The translations under genes and the position numbers were made by a program. From Megaustenia siamemsis (lineage: Eukaryota; Mollusca; Gastropoda; Stylommatophora; Ariophantidae), in contig JAVIAB010000024.1 of the NCBI GenBank assembly GCA_032433765.1, forward strand, positions 14,383,126 through 14,447,125: a DNA stretch of 64,000 nucleotides, written 5' to 3'. Positions 33,555-45,700 of this stretch are shown here, one piece after another (position 1 is the stretch's first letter; each line of letters begins with the position of its first letter). The notes beneath the pieces are model-generated. The model did not search any database and was not told the DNA's origin. It saw nothing but the letters and a program-made list of their open reading frames with translations.

Positions 33555-34045
33555 AGGAGGAATCATCATTATTGTGTGCCGTCTCCGCATCGAAGGTTGG
33601 TTATGGTGGAGCGCCATTCCACTCTGTCTCTTGCTTTAATGGTGCAGATTTTCATAGGTTGACTTGTCCATCTTTTGATGTTATTCGTCCATGTTAGTCT
33701 TGGTCTGCCTCTGCCTCTTTTACCATGTATTGTCCCTTCAAATATCACTTTTATTAGGCTTTGTGTCTTTTAACAACCTCAAAAATTTCATTTGTCTCGT
33801 TTTAATTTTGTTTAGTAGATCTCTCTTCATTTTTAATTGTTTTAAAACTTCATTGTTTGTTTTCTTTTCTTTCCATCCAATTTTACTTATTCTTCTATAA
33901 ATCCACATTTCAAAGGCTTCAATTCAATTGTCTGTTCTATTTTCTTGTTGAATGTCCATGTTTATGCGCCATACAGTACTATTGAGAAGATATAACATTT
34001 TGCTATTCTTCATTAACTTCAGGTTAAAACTGGAAATACCAGAAA
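33555..34045 (-). pseudogene. LINE-F 3' fragment, reversed
   Basis: Minus strand includes FEMWIYRRISKIGWKEK, LKQLKMKRDLLNKIK, a frameshift at FLR.LKDTK, GRGRPRLTWTNNIKRWTSQ and the CGGAGACGGCACACAATAAT 3' end. It extends further 5' than the 31146 copy (to the MLYLLNSTVWRINMDIQ region at about 33930-34000). Indels disrupt it. Confidence 0.85.
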
Positions 34046-34239
34046 GGAGCAATATGCGGGAGGACACAGATGAATGACAAAACACAAAATTGCTAGAGTC
34101 GTCATTCTACACACACTGAGGGACACACATGGGAAGAGATCTAAGCACTTATGGGCGTCCCCGATGTGCAATGAGATTGACCCGTGGACTAAACTAAACC
34201 GTGCCACACTACAAAGGCATTCAGATGTTTCCAAACTGT

Positions 34240-34410
34240 CATCCGCGATCATTATTTTCCTCTGTTCTGCCAGTTGTAACCAAGAATTCCAACTTTCCTA
34301 TTCTCATATTGTGCCCGAAATATGCTGATTGTTTCTTTATGCTTTTTCTTAAGGAAAACAAACCTCTCTTTTTGCGTTGGCCACATTGAGACTTTCCTCA
34401 ATTCCCCTCT
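34240..34410 (-). pseudogene. LINE-B internal fragment, reversed
   Basis: TTCTGCCAGTTGTAACCAAG, CCCGAAATATGCTGATTG and TTGCGTTGGCCACATTGAGA match the reversed YLVTTGK, INIFRAH and EANTKKEL codons of LINE-B. Both ends are lost. Confidence 0.7.
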
Positions 34411-34745
34411 GCCTCATTTAACTCCCATTTAACTCGCCCTGGCCTCACTTAACTCCCAGTTGGCTCTTTTCACTCCACCTTGTGACAAGAATAGATAATC
34501 CACACGTCAAAAGAATGGTGGAACACGGCACGACGGAGTGAAGAGGGCCGGGGGAGAATGGATGAAAAGCATTCAAAACGACAAAGATTGTAACACGCCA
34601 AGTCAATGTAGGACAGGAACAATCAGTAGGCGAACACTTCGATAGTTGCTGGAACGGGCAGCAAAGCGGATATGGGAACGCCCCGACTGTGATGACGCCA
34701 ATCCGAACTAAAGACTAACAAAATAAAAAACTAACTGCTTTTTCA
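34411..34745. other. Unassigned spacer
   Basis: A CTCATTTAACTCCCA motif occurs in two or three loose copies at 34411-34460. Otherwise nothing. Confidence 0.35.
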
Positions 34746-34780
34746 GATTAGTTTAGTTTAGTTTAGTTTAGTTTAGTTAA
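34746..34780 (+). repeat. (TTTAG)n microsatellite
   Basis: About six copies of TTTAG immediately upstream of the 39-bp arrays. Confidence 0.9.
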
Positions 34781-34804
34781 AAATTGATATTTTAGTGATG
34801 TGGT

Positions 34805-36215
34805 TGAATGATCCTTGGGGCACCACTGACATATTTCTTGAAACTGGGGGTCGTTGAGGCACCACTGACATATTTCGTCAAACTGGGAGTCATTGGGGCA
34901 CCACTGATATATTTCGTCAAACTGGGAGTCATTGGGGCACCACTGACATATTTCGTCAAACTGGGAATCATTGGGGCACCACTGATATATTTCGTCAAAC
35001 TGGGAGTCATTGGGGCACCACTGATATATTTCGTCAAACTGGGGGTCGTTGAGGTACTACTGACATATTTCGTCAAACTGGGAGTCATTGGGGCACCACT
35101 GATATATTTCGTCAAACTGGGAGTCATTGGGGCACCACTGACATATTTCGTCAAACTGGGAATCATTGGGGCACCACTGACATATTTCGTCAAACTGGGA
35201 ATCATTGGGGCACCACTGACATATTTCGTCAAACTGGGAATCATTGGGGCACCACTGACATATTTCGTCAAACTGTGAATCATTGGGGTACCACTGACAT
35301 ATTTCGTCAAACTGGGGATCGTTGAGGCACCACTGACATATTTCGTCAAACTGGGAATCATTGGGGCACCACTGACATATTTCGTCAAACTGTGAATCAT
35401 TGGGGCACCACTGACATATTTCGTCAAACTGGGGATCGTTGAGGCACCACTGACATATTTCGTCAAACTGGGAATCATTGGGGCAACACTGATATATTTC
35501 GTCAAACTGGCAATCATTGGGGCACCACTGACATATTTCGTCAAACTGTGAATCATTGGGGCACCACTGACATATTTCGTCAAACTGTGAATCATTGGGG
35601 CACCACTGATATATTTCGTCAAACTGGGAGTCATTGGGGCACCACTGATATATTTCGTCAAACTGGGGGTCGTTGAGGTACTACTGACATATTTCGTCAA
35701 ACTGGGAGTCATTGGGGCACCACTGATATATTTCGTCAAACTGGGAGTCATTGGGGCACCACTGACATATTTCGTCAAACTGGGAATCATTGGGGCACCA
35801 CTGATATATTTCGTCAAACTTGGAGTCATTGGGGCACCACTGACATATTTCGTCAAACTGGGGATCGTTGAGGCACCACTGACATATTTCGTCAAACTGG
35901 GAATCATTGGGGCAACACTGATATATTTCGTCAAACTGGCAATCATTGGGGCACCACTGACATATTTCGTCAAACTGTGAATCATTGGGGCACCACTGAT
36001 ATATTTCGTGAAACTGGGGGTCGTTGAGGCACCACTGATATATTTCGTCAAACTGGGAATCATTGGGGCACCACTGATATATTTCGTCAAACTGGGAATC
36101 ATTGGGGCACCACTGATATATTTCGTCAAACTGGGAATCATTGGGGCACCACTGATATATTTCGTCAAACTGGGAATCATTGGGGCACCACTGATATATT
36201 TCGTCAATTGGGGGT
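34805..36215 (+). repeat. 39-bp satellite, subfamily 1 (TATTTCGTCAAACTGG)
   Basis: About 36 units of 39 bp: CCACTGACATATTTCGTCAA then ACTGGGAATCATTGGGGCA. 39 is divisible by three, so a minus-strand frame is open for 471 codons (TKYISGAPMIPSL repeated) and another reads DEIYQWCPNDSQF. A rare unit (GTCGTTGAGGTACTACTGAC) recurs at about 35041 and 35665, 624 bp or 16 units apart, with similar neighbours, so a block has been duplicated. Confidence 0.95.
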
Positions 36216-37100
36216 CGTTGGGGCGCCACTGAAAGACTTCGTAAACTTGAGAGTCGTTGAGGCACCACTGACAGACTTCACCAACCTGGAGGTCGCTAGA
36301 GCATCACTGACAGACTTCATCAACCTGGGAGTCACTAGAGCACCACTGACAGACTTCACCAACCTGGGAGTCACTAGAGCACCACTGACAGACTTCATCA
36401 ACCTGGGAGTCACTAGAGCACCACTGACAGACTTCACCAACCTGGGAGTCACTAGAGCACCACTGACAGACTTCATCAACCTGGGAGTCACTAGAGCACC
36501 ACTGACAGACTTCACCAACCTGGGAGTCACTAGAGCACCACTGACAGACTTCACCAACCTGGGAGTCACTAGAGCACCACTGGCAGACTTCACCAACCTG
36601 GGAGTCACTAGAGCACCACTGGCAGACTTCACCAACCTGGGAGTCACTAGAGCACCACTGACAGACTTCATCAACCTGGGAGTCACTAGAGCACCACTGA
36701 CAGACTTCACCAACCTGGGAGTCACTAGAGCACCACTGGCAGACTTCACCAACCTGGGAGTCACTAGAGCACCACTGGCAGACTTCACCAACCTGGGAGT
36801 CACTAGAGCACCACTGACAGACTTCATCAACCTGGGAGTCACTAGAGCACCACTGGCAGACTTCACCAACCTGGGAGTCACTAGAGCACCACTGACAGAC
36901 TTCACCAACCTGGGAGTCACTAGAGCACCACTGACAGACTTCACCAACCTGGGAGTCACTAGAGCACCACTGGCAGACTTCACCAACCTGGGAGTCACTA
37001 GAGCACCACTGACAGACTTCATCAACCTGGGAGTCACTAGAGCACCACTGACAGACTTCACCAACCTGGGAGTCACTAGAGCACCACTGGCAGACTTCAT
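36216..37100 (+). repeat. 39-bp satellite, subfamily 2 (GACTTCACCAACCTGG)
   Basis: About 23 units of 39 bp: CCACTGACAGACTTCACCAA then CCTGGGAGTCACTAGAGCA. Continuous with subfamily 1 and in register. The first two or three units (36216-36300) are intermediates. Open frames on both strands (EVCQWCSSDSQVG; SGALVTPRLVKSV) are products of the period. No parent element recognised. Confidence 0.95.
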
Positions 37101-38990
37101 CTTTTCTTCTTTTGTTTATCTGATGTTGCTTTGAAGTACCGCCGGTCAAAAGATGAATGTACAATTCTCTCTTCACTCATTTTATGAGACTATATGAGGT
37201 ATATGCCTTTTTTTTTATTTGATGATATCTCCCCATGTCTCTCCCTGCTTACTCTCCATCTCGCTACTTTCACAGTTCCTTGCAGAATGGTTTATTGCCA
37301 GGCAAAACAATAGAGATGCATGGCTAAATCATTTAAATTTTCGTTTCATCACAAAAGTCAACAAATCATCGTGTACTCCCGCTGCTTGTATATTTTTTGC
37401 CAACTTTTTCAAACGTCACACGATCTCAGGTGTGCGTTGCCGTGCCGCTGAAAACACCGTTTCGCTGGCTGGTAGATAGAAAGGATATTTTTCTATCGGG
37501 GGGGTGAAAAAAAATCCTTAATCTCACATGTCGTGGCGACTGCTTGACCAAGCGGCCTTTATCCCTCTGGTTCTATATGTGCCTGCTCCTCCCCCCACAT
37601 ACACCAGCAATGGTACTATGTGTCGTAAAGATTTTATTTTTCACACGAACTGAATAAGAAATCCAACATGGTACAGATAACAATTTATCTCCATTTAGGA
37701 GAAAGACAAACACTATCTTGATGGCATCATCCCATTGCTGGGATATTCCGAGGGGATGTGGAGGGCCTGAGAACAACGTCGATTGTCCTTCCTTGGAAGC
37801 CGCCATGATGTGTCAGAATCTGAGTTTCAACTTCACCCCGAATAGATTAAACGTTTGACTAGCGGCGGTTATTTCAGAGTCAAAGGAAGCCACGACTCTT
37901 GTGCTATTTTATCACAATATAAATAACACAATCACATTCCAGCTAAATGAGTTAAATGTCAGTGTATAACTAGCCTCTATATTTCCCGGTGTAGCCGTGA
38001 TATAGCTCAAATAATTCGAGTGGTTACTAATAGATGTCTAATGAGTTCACACCTACTACAACCGTACAATCGCATCTACCAATGATATCTGGCAATGTGC
38101 ATAAGACTAGGTAGGGCACTTCTGCAATCAGCCGCTCGTTGCTATAGCAAAGGATGAACAACTTATAAGATTTAAATCTATCGCTTTATCGAAACATATA
38201 GAAGTACATCCAATAGGAAGCAATCTTATCAAGAGACTCCTTAGAATCACTACGAGACGTCTTGATATAATATACTTGAACAAAACTGAAGAGATGTTAA
38301 TGAACAGCAAAACCATGTCTTTTGCGTAAAGCATAATGCAAAATAACCAAGATTTATTATGTAATTATAAGTTAGGGGATAATTGAAGGGACTATTTCAC
38401 CTAGCGTTAATTACAGTAATGTCGCAAATTAGCAGGTTAAAGGCACATTTAGGCCTCCTCAAGTTTCGAACCCACCGTCTGTCGTTACTCTCGACCCTAG
38501 TTGGATTCCAATCTATGATCTCCTGATTTAGAGCACAAGTTATCGATTCGCCCACCCGTTCTAAGGTAATTAATGAAGAAAAAATAATTCGCGGAATCAA
38601 AGTTAGAATATAATAATTTTTACATCCGGAGATATGAAAGAGAAGTTAAGCAAAAAAAAAAAAAAAAAAGGCGAGAATGTTGAGTTCAATATTCCTCACT
38701 TCTGATGGTCTCTGACAGCATACACATTATCACGTGATTAACTTACAGAATATCGATTGGCTGTAATCAACGAGAAGATGAACCACATCTAGAAGCATCG
38801 ATTTGATTGGATCGAACTGTCTACGGCAGGTGTCGCTGCTTGGCGTTGTTTATAGAGCTATGGCAGCATCGATGAGGCAGTAATGGTGCATGCCTGGAGC
38901 AGTCTTCGAGCGTCGGGAGAATCAAGTAATTATAAAGTCATGAACATACGGCATATCATTGATTGGAGAGTCACGTGTAATGTTTGTCTT
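37101..38990. other. Longest stretch with no recognised repeat
   Basis: Nearly 1.9 kb of mixed-composition sequence. Short open frames (37219-37479 +, 37573-37806 -, 38128-38334 -, 38397-38600 -) show no motif I know. GTTTCGAACCCACC near 38466 is a reversed B-box-like sequence, perhaps an eroded SINE. Possible poly(A) at 38651-38669. If a host exon or regulatory element exists in the window, this is a likely place, but I cannot show one. Confidence 0.4.
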
Positions 38991-38994
38991 AGAT

Positions 38995-40470
38995 GTTTCT
39001 TGTATGTGTAGTTATTTGTGTTTGTTGCATGAATGGTTCTCTTTAGATGCGTGTTTGTTGTATGTGTAGTTATTTGTGTTTGTTGCATGAATGGTTCTCT
39101 TTAGATGCGTGTTTCTTGTATGTATAGTTATTTGTGTTTGTTGCATGAATGGTTCTCTTTAGATGCGTGTTTGTTGTATGTGTAGTTATTTGTGTTTGTT
39201 GCATGAATGGTTCTCTTTAGATGCGTGTTTGTTGTATGTATAGTTATTTGTGTTTGTTGCATGAATGGTTCTCTTTAGATGCGTGTTTGTTGTATGTATA
39301 CTTATTTGTGTTTGTTGCATGAATGGTTCTCTTTAGATGCGTGTTTGTTGTATGTATAGTTATTTGTGTTTGTTGCATGAATGGTTCTCTTTAGATGCGT
39401 GTTTGTTGTATGTATAGTTATTTGTGTTTGTTGCATGAATTGTTCTCCATAGATGCGTGTTTGTTGTATGTATAGTTATTTGTGTTTGTTGCATGAATTG
39501 TTCTCCTTAGATGTGTGTTTGTTGTATGTATAGTTATTTGTGTTTGTTGCATGAATTGTTCTCCTTAGATGTGTGTTTGTTGTATGTATAGTTATTTGTG
39601 TTTGTTGCATGAATTGTTCTCCTTAGATGTGTGTTTGTTGTATGTATAGTTATTTGTGTTTGTTGCATGAATTGTTCTCCTTAGATGTGTGTTTGTTGTA
39701 TGTATAGTTATTTGTGTTTGTTGCATGAATTGTTCTCCTTAGATGTGTGTTTGTTGTATGTATAGTTATTTGTGTTTGTTGCATGAATTGTTCTCCTTAG
39801 ATGTGTGTTTGTTGTATGTATAGTTATTTGTGTTTGTTGCATGAATTGTTCTCTTTAGATGCGTGTTTGTTGTATGTATAGTTATTTGTGTTTGTTGCAT
39901 GAATGGTTCTCCATAGATGCGTGTTTGTTGTATGTATAGTTATTTGTGTTATGTGTTTGTTGCATGAATTGTTCTCTTTAGATGTGTGTTTGTTGTGTGT
40001 GTCAAGTTATTTGTGTTGTGTGTTTGTTGCATGAATTGTTCTCTTTAGATGCGTGTTTGTTGTATGTGTAGTTATTTGTGTTTGTTGCATGAATGGTTCT
40101 CTTTAGATACGTGTTTGTTGTATGTATAGTTATTTGTGTTGTGTGTTTGTTGCATGAATTGTTCTCTTTAGATGCGTGTTTGTTGTATGTGTCTAGTTAT
40201 TTCTTTTGCGTGTTTATGGCATGAATTGTTCTCTTTAGATGCGTGTTTGTTGTATGTGTCTAGTTATTTCTTTTGCGTGTTTATGGCATGAATTGTTCTC
40301 TTTAGATGCGTGTTTGTTGTATGTATAGTTATTTGTGTTGTGTGTTTGTTGCATGAATGGTTCTCTTTAGATGTGTGTTTGTTGTATGTATAGTTATTTG
40401 TGTTGTGTGTTTGTTGCATGAATGGTTCTCTTTAGATGTGTGTTTGTTGTATGTGTAGTTATTTGTGATA
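38995..40470 (+). repeat. 58-bp minisatellite
   Basis: About 25 units, period 58 bp (TAGTTATTTG at 39183, 39241 and so on), motif TTATTTGTGTTTGTTGCATG then AATGGTTCTC. Later units (from about 39948) gain a second TGTGTTTG (TTGTGTGTTTG), lengthening the period. Sequence of similar flavour (ATGGTTATTTGTG, TTTGTTGTAT) continues, decayed, from 40470 to 41030 on both sides of an inserted LINE-B. Confidence 0.93.
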
Positions 40471-40561
40471 TATGTCAGTTGTATGTATAATTATTTGTGC
40501 AGGGTGTTTATTGCATGTATGGTTATTTGTGATGTATGTTTGAAGTATGTATGATTATATT

Positions 40562-40793
40562 CATCATCATCATGTGCCATACCGGTTGGCGTAGGCGATC
40601 ATGTCCTTCCACAATCTTCTACCCACAGTGCATCGTATCAGTTCTGTTGTTGACTGTTTTCCATACCATGACACCAAGCTATCCAGTATTTTCTCTCTTT
40701 GTCGTCCGCGATCTCTCTTTCCTTTTATTTTACCAGCTGTAACCAAGTATTCCAACTTTCCTCCTCTTCAAAGATGTGCCCGAAAAATATTGA
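40562..40793 (-). pseudogene. LINE-B 3' fragment, reversed, inserted in the array edge
   Basis: From left (3' tail CATCATCATCATG) to right the minus strand reads YRYANAYDHGQ-type end codons, GKQSTTELIRCTVGRRLWKD, EYLVTAGKIKGKRDRGRQ and the FFGHI region. A 12-bp target-site duplication TATGATTATATT is present at 40550-40561 and 40794-40805. About 232 bp long, with the same 5' truncation zone as other short LINE-A/B copies. The + strand open frame here is antisense. Confidence 0.92.
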
Positions 40794-41154
40794 TATGATT
40801 ATATTGGTCCAATGTTTATTTACTGTGTGCGTGCGGTGTTGAGTGCTACATGTTGGCTATATATACGGTTATTTGTGTTGGGTGTTTGATGTATACATGA
40901 TTATTGGTGGTGTATGTTTGTTGTATAAATGAATAATTTTCTCCTGTTTATTTACTCTGTGTGTAGTGCTTGGTACTATATGTTTGTTGTATGTATGGTT
41001 ATTTGTGATTGATGTTTGTCACACGGGAAAAATACACGCTTAATATGTGATTATTTGGACGATGTTTGTTGAATGTTTTGTTCTTTCGAGAGATTTGATT
41101 GTTGGATGTATAGTTAGTTGTTTGTAGAGTTTTTGTTGTACCTGTTTGTTGTTG

Positions 41155-41475
41155 CGTTCGCCAGCTTTTACCTCTGACGAAATCCCTAGAGACTAGGAAC
41201 TGAATTTTACGTGTTAATCCATTTTTCCCTGGCAGTCGTGTGCACAGGGGTCCCTCGCCGCACAGGCAGATAACTCCGTCTTCAGAGGTTCTCATGTTTT
41301 TTCCCGCCGATGAGTAACTGACGTTACAAGCCGGGCCTCGCTGCTGAGATCAGAGGTGGTTGCCGCAGAGAGAAATCATAAATAAAAATCCCAACCGGTG
41401 TAGCCGAGATTTGAACCCACAACCTCTCTGTCTCGATGCCGGCGTCTTGCCTCGAGACCAACCAGTCCCCCATGG
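41155..41475 (-). mobile_element. SINE-3, reversed
   Basis: Matches 33200-33485: CTGACGAAATCCCTAGAGAC, GTCCCTCGCCGCACAGGCAG, GACGTTACAAGCCGGGCCTC, then GAGATTTGAACCCACAACCT (reversed B box) and CCTCGAGACCAACCAGTCCC, the reversed A-box region. The two copies define the family. Confidence 0.82.
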
Positions 41476-41525
41476 ACTTGGATAATGAGGAAACTGCAAC
41501 AAGGAACACGTTTTATGCATAGCCT
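41476..41525 (+). repeat. Short piece of dispersed repeat R
   Basis: GACTTGGATAATGAGGAAACTGCAACAAGGAACAC matches the outer end of R at 53038 and, reversed, at 15340, split here in two quotes: GGATAATGAGGAAACTGCAA, CAAGGAACAC. It directly abuts the SINE-3 head. Confidence 0.6.
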
Positions 41526-41789
41526 TCAATGGTTCCTGCCGCCTTTCCACCATATACCGGAAGTTCACGTCCTCCTGAAAATGATGATCGTCATATTTTT
41601 TTTTTTTATGTATAACGCTTGATGATGTTAGGCCATCGTTGTTGACTCCGATCCCGAACATATAACTTGTATCTGTTTCCGTTTTGTTTGAAATATTGAC
41701 TAAGCGTATGCTTGATTGTGCGTAGTGTTTGGTCATGTGATTGTTATCTTGTGTGGAGTTTGAACTTGATGATTTTATTGTAGGTATAT

Positions 41790-42280
41790 GTGTAAAATAT
41801 CTTATGCAACAAATCTATATCAATAGAAATGAGAAAGAGAGTTCGTCGGTGCTATATAGAACCAATTCTGACCTATGGAAGCGAATCATGGACAGTAGAC
41901 AAACAAATGAAAAGACGATTAGAGGCCACAGAGAAGGGATCTCTCAGAAGAATGTTGAAAGTTCCCTGGACAGCTAACAAGACCAATGAGGAAGTTCTCA
42001 AAGAGGCCAACACAAAAGGGGAGCTCTTAAAAAAACATCAGAAAGAAGCAATCAACATTTTTCGGGCACATCATGAGAAGAGGAAAGTTGGAATACTTGG
42101 TTACAACTGGCAAAATCAAAGGAAAGAGAGATCGCGGACATCAAAGAGAGAAAATACTGGATAGCTTGGTATCATGGCATGGAAAACAGTCAACAACAGA
42201 ACTGATACGATGCACTGTAGATAGAAGATTGTGGAAGGACATAATCGCCTACGAACACCGGTATGGTACATTATGAGGAT
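41790..42280 (+). pseudogene. LINE-B ORF2 C-terminus, best-preserved copy
   Basis: Reads LMQQIYINRNEKESSSVLYR / MRKRVRRCYIEPILTYGSES, WTVDKQMKRRLEATEKG, LRRMLKVPWTANKTNEEV and LLKKHQKEAINI. The frame then slips by one base to MRRGKLEYLVTTGKIKGKRD, WHGKQSTTELIRC and LWKDIIAYEHRYGT. The single slip near 42060 and the missing RT core make it inactive. The 3' tail ATGAGGATGAG is short. Confidence 0.88.
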
Positions 42281-42284
42281 GAGA

Positions 42285-42635
42285 ATTTATCACCTCCAAT
42301 TGGCTCTACTTCTATATGTTTCATTAAAGAGATAAAACACCATCTTATTAATCGTTCTTCTGTTGTCATTGCAACGAGGAGCTGATTTCATAAATGGCCT
42401 ATCTAGCTCTTATACACTTTGTAATGTCAATAGATGTCGCTGTACTGTTGAAGCAGGTTTGGTCCCCATATACACAGAAACCTATTTATTAGTAAGGTCT
42501 TGAGTTATTAGAACTCTGTCATGGCTATACAAGGGAATACGGTGGCTGGTTGTGCATTGACGTTTTATTCAATGAGCTGGAAAGTGATTGGGTTATGTAT
42601 ATTTTGATAAAATATGACAGGAGTCGTAACCTCCA
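42285..42635. other. Unassigned spacer
   Basis: Between LINE-B and LINE-G. No feature supported. Confidence 0.35.
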
Positions 42636-42639
42636 CTAT

Positions 42640-42757
42640 CTCCACTGAATATCCGGCGCAGCTTGCAGGGCAGCAATGACGTTCATCTACTTTCGGCTTT
42701 TCGTGGTCATACTTTGCAGGTATTTTAAGTCTGGCTCACACTGTTCATCTCTGTTTT
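42640..42757 (-). pseudogene. LINE-G ORF2, last codons (3' side of the array)
   Basis: Minus strand, moving out of the array: TWWRTA, then in neighbouring frames KNTKTEMNSVSQT, LKYLQSMTTKSRK, a TAG in the place of the usual tryptophan codon, and MNVIAALQA. The pattern TWRRTV....M.......L..LA.DR..WR.FV.ALCA is the standard end of many LINE ORF2 proteins. Two frame changes and the stop show decay. This segment and 49195-49312 are two halves of one element. Confidence 0.7.
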
Positions 42758-45700
42758 GGTATTCTTCACAACGCTGTCCTCCACCACGTTGTCCTCCACC
42801 ACGCTGTCTTCCACCACACTGTCCTCCCACCACAATGTCTCCCACCACACTGCTTTCCACCACGCTGTCTTCCACCACACTGCTTTCTACCACGCTGTAT
42901 TCCACCACACTACTTTCCACCACACTGCTTTCCACCACGCTGTATTCCACCACACTGATTTCTACCACGCTGTATTCCACCACACTTCTTTCCACCACGC
43001 TGTCTTCCACCACACTGCTTTCCACCACGCTGTCTTCCACCACACTGCTTTCCACCACGCTGTCTTCCACCACACTGCTTTCCACCACGCTGTCTTCCAC
43101 CACACTGCTTTCTACCACGCTGTATTCCACCACACTTCTTTCCACCACGCTGCCTTCCACCACACTGCTTTCCACCACGCTGTCTTCCACCACACTGCTT
43201 TCTACCACGCTGTATTCCACCACACTACTTTCCACCACACTGCTTTCCACCACGCTGTATTCCACCACACTTCTTTCTACCACGCTGTATTCCACCACAC
43301 TGCTTTTCACCACGCTGTCTTCCACCACACTGCTTTCTACCACGCTGTATTCCACCACACTTCTTTCCACCACGCTGTCTTCCACCACACTGCTTTCCAC
43401 CACGCTGTCTTCCACCACACTGCTTTCTACCACGCTGTATTCCACCACACTGCTTTCCACAACACTGCTTTCCACAACACTGCTTTCCACCATGCTGCCT
43501 TCCACAACACTGCTTTCCACCACACTGCTTTCCACCACGCTGTCTTCCACCACACTGCTTTCCACCACACTGCTTTCCACCATGCTGCCTTCCACCACGC
43601 TGCTTTCCACCACACTGCTTTCCACCACACTGCTTTCCGCCACGCTGTCTTTCACCACGCTGCCTTCCACAACACTGCTTTCCACAACACTGCTTTCCAC
43701 CACACTGCTTTCCGCCACGCTGTCTTTCACCACGCTGCCTTCCACAACACTGCTTTCCACAACACTGCTTTCCACCACACTGCTTTCCACCACGCTGTCT
43801 TCCACCACACTGCTTTCCACCACACTGCTTTCCACCATGCTGCCTTCCACCACGCTGCTTTCCACAACACTGCTTTCCACCACACTGCTTTCCGCCACGC
43901 TGTCTTTCACCACGCTGCTTTCCACAACACTGCTTTCCACCACACTGCTTTCCACCACACTGCTTTCCGCCACGCTGCCTTCCACAAAACTTTCCTCCCA
44001 CCACACTACCTTCCACCACGCTGTCCTCCACCACACTACCTTCCACCACACTGGCTTCCACCACACTACTTTCCACCACACTGTCTCCGACCACTCTGTC
44101 TCCCACCACTCTGTCCTCCACCACGCTGCCTTCCACCACGCTGCCTTCCACCACGCTGCCTTCCACAAAACTGTCCTCCCACCTAACTGCCCTCCCACCA
44201 AACTGTCTCCCACCACACTGTCTCCCACCACACTGTCTCCCACCACACTGTCTCCCACCACACAGTCTCCCACCAAACTGTCCTCCCACCACACTGTCTC
44301 CCACCACACTGTCTCCCACCATACTTTCCTCCACCACACTGTCTCCCACCATACTTTCCTCTACCACACTGTCTCCCACCATACTTTCCTCCACCACACT
44401 GTCTCCCACCATACTTTCCTCCACCATACCGTCTCCCACCACACTGTTTCCCACCACACTGTTTCCCACCACGCTTTCCTCCACCACACTGTCTCCCACC
44501 ACACTGTCTCACACCACGCTTTTCTCCACCACGCTTTCTTCCACCACACTGTCTCCCAACACACTGTCTCCCACCACACAGTCTCCCACAACACTGTCTC
44601 CCACCACGCTTTCCGCCACCACGCTTTCCTCCACCACACTGTCTCCCACCACACTGTCTCCCACCACGCTTTCCTCCACCACGCTTTCCTCCACTACACT
44701 GTCTCCCACCACACTGTCTCCCACCACGCTTTCCTCCACCACGCTTTCCTCCACTACACTGTCTCCCACCACTCTGTCCTCCACTACACTGTCTCCCACC
44801 ACTCTGTCCTCCACTACACTGTCTCCCACCATTCTGTGCTCCACTACACTACCTTCCACTACACTGTCTCCCACCACTCTGTCCTCCACTACACTGTCTC
44901 CCACCACTCTGTCCTCCACTACACTACCTTCCACCACACTGGCTTCCATCACACTGGCTCCCACCACACAGTCTCCCATCACACAGTCTCCAACCACACT
45001 ACCTTCCACCACACTACCTTCCACCACACTGGCTTCCACCACACTGTCTCCCACCACATTACCTTCCAACACACTGTCTTCCACCACACTACCTTCCACC
45101 ACACTACCTTCCACCACACTGTCTCCCACTACACTGGCTTCCACCACACTGTCTCCCACCACACTACCTTCCACCACACTGGCTTCAACCACACTGTCTC
45201 CCACCACTCTACCTTCCACCACACTGTCCTTCACGACACTACCTTCCACCACATTGTCCTCCACCACACTACCTTCTACCACACTACCTTCCACCACGCT
45301 GTCCTCCACCACACTACCTTCCACCACACTGGCTTCCACCACACTACTTTCCACCACACTGTCTCCGACCACTCTGTCCTCCACCACACTACCTTCCACC
45401 ACACTGGCTTCCACCACACTGACTTCCACCACACTGGCTTCCACCACACTACTTTCCACCACTCTATCTCCCACCACTCTGTCTCCCACCACTCTGTCTC
45501 CCACCACTCTGTCTCCCACCACTCTGTCTCCCACCACTCTGTCTCCCACCACACTGTCTCCCACCACTCTGTCTCCCACCACTCTGTCCTCCACCACACT
45601 GTCTTCCACCACACTGTCTTCCACCACACTACCTTCCACCACACTACCTTCCACCACACTTCCTTCCACCACACTACCTTCCACCACACTACCTTCCACC

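Noticed and set aside
34746..34780. Telomeric repeat
   Set aside because: The unit is TTTAG, only six copies, and does not match the TTAGGG motif usual in animals such as molluscs.
36304..37176. Minus-strand Cys/Trp-rich repeat protein (VCQWCSSDSQ) as a metal-binding or defence peptide
   Set aside because: Every 39-bp unit gives the same 13 residues because 39 is divisible by three, and other frames are equally open.
37101..38990. Possible host exon in the repeat-poor stretch
   Set aside because: Short open frames only, no domain, no clear splice-site arrangement. I cannot support a gene.
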